A DNA stretch of 64,000 bases, from the NCBI GenBank assembly GCA_026168455.1, contig CM047425.1, positions 41,932,711 through 41,996,710 of the forward strand. Reading direction: 5' to 3'. The notes beneath the pieces were generated by a model. The model saw only the letters and a program-made list of their open reading frames with translations. It ran no database searches and had not been told where the DNA came from. A program made the translations under genes and the position numbers. The stretch comes from Theocolax elegans. Taxonomy: Eukaryota; Arthropoda; Insecta; Hymenoptera; Cerocephalidae. Numbering within the stretch: position 1 is the stretch's first letter; every line of letters starts with the position of its first letter. Below are positions 56,448 through 64,000 of this stretch, piece by piece.

Positions 56448-59108
56448 GGGTATCCTGATTTAGAACGTTCAAAAAATTGATTTTTTTTTATTGCTTAAAT
56501 CTATTCCTTATATGTATAAGAACATATATCCGAAGTTATAGAGTCGGATTCGTAGTATTTCCGAAGATACAGCACTAAACGCAACGGGGCATCGAGCAAT
56601 TTCCAGTGCTCGGTCAGACTGAAACGCGCGCGCTCCTCCCCTCGTCTCTAAACTCGAAACTATATACCTGAAAAGGTTCAGCAGCTGTTCGAAATAATAT
56701 TTTGCTTTGATAGAAGCGTCTTTTGAACCTTAGTATGTGTCATCGGTATATAATCTGTGTGTACCTGCTTCCTATAGAGCTGTTTGTGGCGTAACGTTTA
56801 GTTCTGCTCTGACTATTGACGAGTGCCCTTCAATATAATTATTTCTAGTTATCCGAAAAGTGACAAATCGAGTAGTAATCGTGCTGCAAAACCACGGAAA
56901 CGAAAATTCCATGGTAATCAATTCACAACAGAATCACGATACAGAGTGAAACACAAGTAGTACTGAGAGAAAATTAGCCACCGCTAGTACCGAGAACATC
57001 ATTGTGCATCCAACTCACTGCTATCGAATAATCGAGTTTGTCACAGTATTATTTGCAATTTCTGATATTGTAATTTGCAGATCTTGCAAACAAAATATAC
57101 AATTTTCAGTGAGCGGACATCGAGGCTTAGGTTTCAAAATTGTATTATCATAAATGTGTTGTCATAGAGAAATAAATTCAGGACCGTTTATAAACACTGG
57201 ATTCGAAATAAATAGACGAATTGTTTTTGTTATGAAGCTTTCCGGTGTTGGACGAGAAGGTATCAATGTGTTTTGTGGACTTATGGATATATGTCAAGGT
57301 TTAGCAAAATCAACGTATGATCAAATTGTGCAGCATTTATATACAGCGTCAAAATCATTGTTCAAAAGCGTTTGTGAAAAAGCTGTCAAAGAAGAGAAAG
57401 AAAAAAATATAGAACATGATAGATCTGCTGACTGTTTGAAAGTTTCTGGCGATGGATCCTGGAAAAAACGAGGTTTTCCTTCATTGTTTGGTGTTACAAC
57501 GCTCATTGCATATTACTCTGGTAAAGTAGTCGACCTTATTGTAAAAAGTGCATATTGTCGTTCATGTGCTTTACAAAAGAATATATTAGACGAAGAAAAA
57601 TTTGAAGAATGGTATAATGATCATAAAGAATCATGCTCTTGAAATCACGATGGTTCAACAGGGAAGATGGAAGTAGATTCAACCGTGGAGATGTTTTTGA
57701 GATCTGTTGAAAATTTTGGAGTAAAGTATACGAATTACATCGGCGACGGTGATTCGAAAACTTTCAATGGTATTGTAATGAATCCATATGGTGATGATTA
57801 CCCTGTGACAAAAAATGAGTGCGTGGCACACGTACAAAAGCACATGGGTACTCGACTCCGAAATAAAAGGAAGGAAGAGAAGCTTGGAGGAAAAAAGCGT
57901 CTAACAGAGAGTATCATCAAAAAGTTGACAATATATTATGGTTTAGCAATTCGAAGGAATATTCATTCTGTTCAAGATATGAAAAAGGCTGTGATGGCAA
58001 CGCTGGATCATTATTGTTTAACTGATGAATCTCCTCGTAACGAGAATTGTCCGACAGGCACTGACAGCTGGTGTGAATGGCGCAAAGCCGAAGCTACGAA
58101 TCGTCTTGCATCCTTCAAACATTCTGCTCGATTGATTGACGTAAAAGTGGAGGAACATATTCATCCAATCTACGAAGAACTTTCGAATGACGATTTCATG
58201 ACGCGATGCTTAGGTGGACACACGCAAAATTCGAACGAATCGTTCAACTCCACTGTCCGGCGCATAACTCCGAAACATCTCAATTCTGGTAAAAAAAATC
58301 GTAGAAATTGCTGCGTATGTGGCTGCAGGAATGTTTAATGAAGGATATTCAGCAGTTCTGGATACCATACAATTACTCAATTTGAAAATTGGCCAGCAAT
58401 GTAAAATGTTTGCGGATAATGTCGACATACAACGGATTGAACGAGAAAGACGACGTTCGTCTCTTTCCAGTAAGGAAGCTCGTACGGCCCGTAAACTTGA
58501 ACAACTTCAACAAAATGAGTCCCATGAGAAAACTGAAGGTCTATTGCATGGCGCAGGAATAGCTGATTAGCGAATTATTGCCGTAAGTAGTCGAAAATTA
58601 ACATTTTTCCAGTTCATAAACTTTAAAGCGCTTTTTCTCCGAAGTCTTTTAGCTTCAGTTTTATCTACTCTTCAATATAAACCAAAAAGGTTTTTGGAAA
58701 TAAATTTCTAAAAGACTTTTTCAGCACATTGAATAGATTTTTTTTTCTCGTAAAAAGCACTTTTTGCTTCAAATTCGGAAAAAAATTCAAGTTTCACAAA
58801 TTCTTCGGATTTTTCTTGGTTCAAATAGAAAATACATGTATGAAAATGAAATTTTTTTTGACTTTCTTTTTCAGAACAAGATTAAGAGCTCTATCACTCC
58901 CGCCAATAGAAGACTCGGATTACGGATTGCCCAACAAATGTACCTAATAATCGCCTGCATTTTTAAATTTTTCTTTTAAAAAATTTTTTTATAATGTTCA
59001 ATTATATAATAGAATATTCCTGAAAGTTCTCTGGAGTTGGTTATTTTTTTCTATCTTAAAAAAATTCCCAAAAAGACGGGTTTTTAGGCCTTCCAAAGCA
59101 GGATACCC
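56448..59108 (+). mobile_element. Mutator-like (MULE) transposon inserted in Gypsy
   Basis: Terminal inverted repeats are GGGTATCCTGATTTAG at the left and, inversely, GGGTATCCTGCTTTGG at the right. Flanks TCTTAAGG (56,440-56,447) and TCTTAAAG (59,109-59,116) form an 8-bp target duplication with one change. Gypsy minus-strand coding continues across the element. Length is 2,661 bp. It carries one transposase gene. Confidence 0.9.
57154..58570 (+). pseudogene. Mutator-like transposase, one stop and one frameshift
   Basis: Begins near MCCHREINSGPF. The DDE residues are visible in VSGDGSWKKRGFPSLFG (about 57,445-57,495), NYIGDGDSKTFNGIV (about 57,736-57,777) and NSNESFNSTV (about 58,231-58,260). 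Cysteine pairs YCRSCAL and ESCS lie between the first two acidic residues. TGA 57,640-57,642 interrupts the frame. A shift in the A run at 58,291-58,298 moves the C-terminal 83 codons (IVEIAAYVAAGMFNEGYSAV) into another frame, ending TAG 58,568-58,570. Otherwise the gene appears complete. Confidence 0.85.
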
Positions 59109-59116
59109 TCTTAAAG

Positions 59117-59297
59117 AGTTTAGAGGGTTCTCCAACCTTAAACTCTTGCCCTTATAAACCATGCGGTTTATTTACTGCAGTGCAGAGTGCCCGGGGCAGC
59201 TCGGGTGACCTGCGTTCAGGTTTCTCACGTTTTGGAGGAACCTGACGCAGTTAGGATATGTTTGGAGTGCAACGCCACTAGTTTCACACAGTTGGCA
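59117..59297 (-). pseudogene. Gypsy spacer between gag and the Mutator-like element
   Basis: Continues the gag-pol spacer on the minus strand up to the target duplication, including INRMVYKGKSLRLENP. It has stops after the gag zinc knuckles. Confidence 0.4.
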
Positions 59298-61739
59298 CTA
59301 CTTTGCTACCAATTCGATAGAGCACTGCTCAGCGGAGTGCCCAATGTTTCCGCATCGGTAGCATGTTCGGCTCGGGCAATTCCACGACCTATGACCGACT
59401 TTTTGGCATGTGAAACACACGCCGACAAAGTTGGTGCTCAGGTTCGTTGAGTTTACTGCCGTCGCCTGTGGTTGCACATATCTCACCAGGTTTTGTGCCA
59501 TTTGTGGGACAAAAACATTTTGCTGGGGCAGTTGAGAATTCGTCAAAGCACGTCTTTCTCTTTTGCCCGAGCTCTGTTTTTGTTGCCCAGGTGACTGTTG
59601 AAATACAGGCACGTACGATACGGATTTCGAATTGTGAGCACTCACTCTATTATTCGATTTGCCGTATCGTTTCTGAAAACTATTTGCGACGTTGGAAGTA
59701 CCGTACACAGCGGCTGCTTCGTAATCGCTTGAAGAAGAGTTTGGCGAGTTTTTTGCACTTTTCTTGCTCTTCTTCTTAATAGTTTTCTTACACGACTGTT
59801 TATCCGAATGAGAAGACTCATCCTTACTCTTTACGGTAACAGTCGCAACTTTACCCGAAACTCGTGCTCCACCACTCTGTTTCGGAAAAGCTTCTGGTAC
59901 GAGCTTCTCGCGCTTAACGTTGGAACTGGACAATTTCGTGTCCCATGTTAAATGCTGCTCGTATTCTTTACCGTAGCTTGTCAAATCAGAGAAATTCCTG
60001 ATTTGTCGTACTGGTATGTACCTATGGTAATTTGGCCTCATCTGCGAGTAGGCCATCTTCACCTGTTGTTCTAATGAGGGTGGGCATTTAAACGTATTTA
60101 CGATCGCTCTGAAACATTTCAAAAACGTCGTAGCCGTTTTTCCCTCATTTTGTGTTCTTTATCGAAGTTCCATGAGTAAATCTTCGTCATTTATTATACG
60201 GCCATACTCATTTAGGAACTCGATCTCAAAATCACGCCAATCTCGAAGAGATGGCTGAACTGTTCTATACCAGAACAGAGCTGATTTTGAGAACACATTG
60301 GGCAGGGCACTGAACATCCTGCAATCTGAGAACTCGTTGTCATTTCTGAAGACTTGCAAACGGTTCAGAAACTCTTCCGCGTCCTTTTTGGTCTCACCAT
60401 CAAAGGACATGTTTCAGATACGCAGCTCTCGTGCGCACCCTGTCCGATCGTGCGTTCGGTTATCGTCTTCACGATACCTTGGCCTGGCCTCGTAGGACTC
60501 TCTTTCCCGACGGTCATCTCTATTATCCGTCCGGAAACTCGTACGCCTGCTGGTAGAAGGATTCCTACTCTCTTGTCGGCCTTCAGCCGCCCTACGAGAA
60601 TCGGATCTCCTACGAAGAACTTCGCGATCAGACTGATACTCTTCGGACGAATCCGTCTGAGTACACTGATCGCAAGTGGCCACCGCACGTTTCTCTCGAG
60701 GCGTTTCTCTACGTCTGTCCGACCTCTCTTTGTGACCTTGCTCCGGAATTTCCGGCTGTGCTCGGTTGTCGAGTTTACGGTTGGACTGACGTTTATGAGT
60801 ATGTATCTGCGTACAGCTTTCACGACGTTCATCGTTGCTTGAGGCTCTACTCACAGAACGGTTGTGTCGCCGTTTTCTGGTTGGAGTGGTGTACTCACGC
60901 TTCTCTCTTCTATCTTGTCCCTCACTAGTCTTAGAAGAGGTCTCATGACGTCTCGGTTCAAACCTCGGTTTTTCGTAAGATTGATCACTAACGTTGTTAG
61001 GAAGGTCATATCCATTCCTATCATCAAGAAATTGATGTTCGGTTGTATTAGCCTCGGGTTACCTGTTGTCGTATTGTCTAGAGATGTATCCTCGTGACGT
61101 ACGACGGTCGGCTTCACTCTCTCTAGTGCCGAGATGTCCGCTATTCCTTTGCTCTTCAATTGGGAGGTAATGTGCGGGTGCATAAAAACCTCCGAGTTAA
61201 GCAGTCGACACAGTCGTAACCGTCGACGTAGTGGTTGTGCACGAGGTTGCAGCCACCGAAACAAGAACATAAGGGATTGCAGTCGTGGTCGTGTTTGCTG
61301 CCGGTACCTCACCAAACCGTTTAGGTATAGCACCTGTTGATGCTTACCTTGGGCTTTGTGCAGTACTCATTGGTGAGTTTCTAGACCGACCACTTGGTGA
61401 CTGAGCTCCATCTTCTTCAGGGATGGGTGCTCTGTCACTAGCAACCCTTTCGCGATCCGACATTTCGGACTCGCAGGAAACTTCCGTTCCTGATGGGACC
61501 ACACTCCCTTTTCTGGAACGAGGTGTCCTAATTTCCCATAGTTCCTGACATACTATCGGTTTGTATGCAGGCTCGGCCCTTACATTCTCATCGTATTCTG
61601 GGAACCATGGTATTTCCAGATTAATGTCTACACATCTGATCTGGTGACGCAAAAGGCGTTCGCAGCACTCCGCCTCTTCGCAATTTGCGTTTAAACTTAG
61701 ATGCTCCGATTGGGCATACACTGCCTCAATCGGAAGCAT
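59298..61739 (-). pseudogene. Gypsy gag polyprotein, decayed
   Basis: One main frame with stops near 61,344, 60,414 and 60,159, and a shifted part at 60,851-61,333. The N-terminus starts MLPIEAVYAQSEHLSLNANC. The middle is Arg/Glu/Asp/Ser-rich (about 60,420-60,850). The Retrotrans_gag domain has AEEFLNRLQVFRNDNEFSDC, ALFWYRTVQPSLRDWRDFEI and EFLNEYGRI (about 60,180-60,380). The C-terminal part ends with two zinc knuckles, CFTCQKVGHRSWNC and CYRCGNIGHSAEQC (about 59,310-59,390). It would have formed the capsid and nucleocapsid. Confidence 0.8.
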
Positions 61740-63525
61740 CTTCGTTTCCCAGCCGAATATCCCCAGCTATGCGTGATTCACGCATAAGCTGGGCTATTCG
61801 GGCTTCATAGCTGCTGGCCATTATTTTTTGACCAGCAGCAGCCGACGTGTTACGTCGGGAGAAGTACTCACAACCGGGATCTCAGATGAAATCCCTAGTG
61901 TTTCAAATACTTCGGATGTATCCAATTTTCAATTGGGAATTATTTTATTGGACTCACCACAATAAAATAATTATTACTCCCAACGAGTAAAAAAATTTGG
62001 TGTCGGCTTAGTTACAATAAATTGTAAAAATGCACCGACTAGTGTACCAACAAAATTAATTCACTTAATCAAAGTCCAAAAGATTTTCCTTAAACGAAAT
62101 TTATTTCGTCCTTAGAAGGACAAAACAATTAAATTTTGTTGGTTAAAGTTGTGGCAAATCACACACTTAACACTTGCACCAAATTAAAATTAATTATTTA
62201 ACTTGCTTATAAGTCTAAATAATTAATGCTTATAATAGTGTCTTGTGACTCACACACACCAAGACTCTATACAATTGCTTCTGCACGCAAAAATAATTAT
62301 TAACAAAAAAAATCTTTAAATTATTCCAATATCGTCGGTAATTTACCAGTAATGGTAAATTTAACGATTTCCCAAAATATCTCTCTCGCCAGTTTAATCC
62401 AAAAGATTCCTTACTGGCGAAAAGAATTTATTTTGTTATGGAAATTGCAATTATTAAAAATTCAATCTATTAATAAATACAGAAACAACAAATTATAAAG
62501 GAAGAAAAGAAAAGAAAAAAATTAAATTAGTTATCTCGCTAACGAGCCTAAATAATTAATTTTAAAATAAATATAAAAATAAATACAGTGTCTTGTGTTT
62601 CACACACACCAAGACACTATTTATTATTTTGCTTATCCAAGCCCAAAACAAAAAAAGATTTTCCTTTATAATTTATATTACACTACAAACACAAATTTAA
62701 TTAAATTATTTTAAACAGTAAGGGTATTTACGAAATGTTGTAAATCCCATATGGTTTGCAACAAAAATAATTATTTCACTAATAGTCGTCCCAAACGACA
62801 ATTTTTTCAGCGAAATATATTTATTTTATCCTAAGAAGGACTAAATGAATAATTTATGTTGCTACAAAGTTGAAATAATTTATATTTCCTTTTTTTAAAT
62901 ATATTGAACGAAAAGGAAATGAAAATTTAATTATTTAACTTGCCAACAAGGCTAAACAATTAAATTTATACACCGAATTATTTTACTCAAACGCACCAAA
63001 AAAAAATTATAACCAATTATTTAACTAACAAACAAGTCTAAATAATTGGTAAAAATGTGTGGATATATAATTTAAACGCACAAAAAGAGAAAAGAAAGTT
63101 TTTTAAATATATTAAAATTTCACAGCAAATAACGAATACAAAATATTAGGTTAGATGCCGATCATTAAAATACATGCAAAAAAAATCAATTATTTCACTC
63201 ACTCTCGAATCTAAATAATTATATTTTACAACTCTCGTATCTTTGCGGAACAATCACACAAAGATACTCAGCATTAATTGTTTAACTTGCAACAAGTCTA
63301 AACAATTAACACGAGTTCTAAAAAAAAAATCTCACACTCAATAAATACAAAATTTTAAATTAAGTAATCACTGTCAGAGAATTGCAATAAAGATAATTTT
63401 AATTATTTTACTCACACACGAGTTTAAATAATTAATATTACAACTATTGTAACTTTGCGGCAGATTCACACAAAGTTACTTACTTTTAATTATTTAACTT
63501 GCAAACAAGTCTAAATAATTAACAA
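61740..63525 (-). other. Leader-like region packed with stem-loops, upstream of Gypsy gag
   Basis: A non-coding, AT-rich 1.8 kb stretch made largely of consecutive stem-loops. Type A has arms AATTATTTAACTTG and CAAGTCTAAATAATT at 62,190, 62,525, 62,923, 63,012, 63,186 (weak), 63,274, 63,399 and 63,486. Type B has arms AGTGTCTTG or GTATCTTTG/GTAACTTTG with a CACACA-rich loop at 62,235, 62,587, 63,237 and 63,449. Type C (GTCCTTAGAAGGAC) is at 62,108 and, diverged, 62,828. Other hairpins lie at 61,751, 61,810, 61,842, 61,935, 62,340, 62,386, 62,722, 62,785 and 62,885. Stems differ between copies mainly by changes on both sides. Function unknown. Confidence 0.8.
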
Positions 63526-64000
63526 TAATTGTGAAAATATGTTTTATACACAAATAAATTAAATATATTATAAAATATATAACAATAAATAATAAACACA
63601 ATTATTAAATTCTAATTACTATATAATAATATATGTGGGTCAGGGAGGGGAGAAAGCAACAAAGAAATTTCGCTCTCGAACTCAAAAAAACAACAATAAT
63701 TATATCGCCGCGTCCCGTATAAAAAAAAATTAAATTATTTAAAATTTTCTTTAAAGGGTAGGGAGTGGGGCAGCTACCTCTCCCGAAAGTATCTAATTTT
63801 AAAACACTCTCACACCACAAATATATATTAGATCCCGCGCTGGAACAAATTTATTTTATTAAGGCAAAAAAAAAATAAAAATAATTCGCCGCAGTCGTTT
63901 CTATCGGCAAAACCAGCTGCGAAGACTTAACATACACGAAGGGGCTAGGCGATCGCGCTATCTCTCTCACTCACACACTGTATAGCCCGCCTAGCACATA
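63526..64000. other. Possible LTR or flank at the window edge
   Basis: Mostly AT-rich, turning GC-rich after 63,890. GCTAGGCG at 63,944-63,951 pairs with CGCCTAGC at 63,988-63,995, with ACTCACACAC in the loop. The words CTTAACATAC and GGCGATCGC are shared with 47,190-47,340. No gene is seen. Confidence 0.4.

Larger units (their letters stand above)
53739..64000 (-). mobile_element. Minus-strand Gypsy (Ty3) retrotransposon, decayed, interrupted by a Mutator-like element
   Basis: From right to left: a hairpin-rich leader (61,740-63,525), gag (61,739-59,298), a spacer split by a Mutator-like transposon, protease and N-terminal reverse transcriptase (55,893-55,300), a deletion, and integrase (55,250-54,377). 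The 53,739-54,376 segment is the presumed 3' non-coding part, with an 11-base G run near 54,172. Clear paired LTRs were not identified. The right one may lie outside the window or begin within 63,526-64,000. Confidence 0.7.

Noticed and set aside
61740..63525. CRISPR-like array
   Set aside because: Units are palindromes at irregular spacing with diverged stems, not identical direct repeats with uniform spacers, and the DNA is eukaryotic.

Overview
This 64 kb window is AT-rich invertebrate nuclear DNA made almost entirely of transposable elements, simple repeats and one decayed virus-like integrated element. I found no host gene, rRNA, CRISPR array or bacterial-style operon. The families present point to an insect: CR1/Jockey-group LINEs ending in short tandem repeats, an R1-clade LINE, an I-clade LINE with an RNase H region, BEL/Pao and Gypsy LTR elements, a Mutator-like transposon, piggyBac-type non-autonomous elements and a Polinton/adintovirus-like element. 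An ant or related hymenopteran is my inference, not something the sequence proves.

Layout. 1-2.4 kb: GC-rich non-coding block, a chain of palindromes, a tRNA-like remnant and TA repeats. 2.45-9.65 kb: two CR1/Jockey-group LINEs head to tail, the first with broken ORF1 and ORF2, the second with an intact ORF1 but a mostly deleted ORF2, joined at TC microsatellites. 9.77-11.9 kb: an old I-clade LINE fragment split by a piggyBac-type element with TTAA borders. 12.3-12.75 kb: a palindromic MITE whose sister copy lies at 41.6 kb in the opposite orientation. 14.3-22.7 kb: degenerate repeat units on both sides of a 1,637-bp direct tandem duplication that carries large hairpins. 22.7-26.1 kb: a 5'-truncated CR1/Jockey-group LINE and an R1-clade remnant.

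26.6-40.2 kb: a decayed Polinton/adintovirus-like element. It holds remnants of a protein-primed type B DNA polymerase, a retroviral-type integrase with chromodomain, a packaging ATPase, a phospholipase A2-like protein, a pX/minor-capsid-like protein, an adenain-like protease, a penton-like protein and a hexon-like major capsid protein. A later I-clade LINE (28,875-34,253, with target duplication) splits the integrase, and a tRNA-derived SINE (with 12-bp target duplication) splits the capsid gene.

41.6-53.8 kb: MITE copy 2, an inverted-repeat element holding a 362-bp SINE, a BEL/Pao integrase remnant, a gag-like gene with zinc knuckles next to GC-rich hairpins, a 1.79-kb foldback element with two 692-bp arms, another inverted-repeat element and a 128-bp minisatellite. 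53.8-64.0 kb: a minus-strand Gypsy element with decayed gag and an internally deleted pol, interrupted by a 2.66-kb Mutator-like element with a nearly complete transposase. Upstream of this gag (61.75-63.52 kb) is a dense array of stem-loops in which several families recur with paired, stem-preserving base changes. That array is the most unusual signal in the window.
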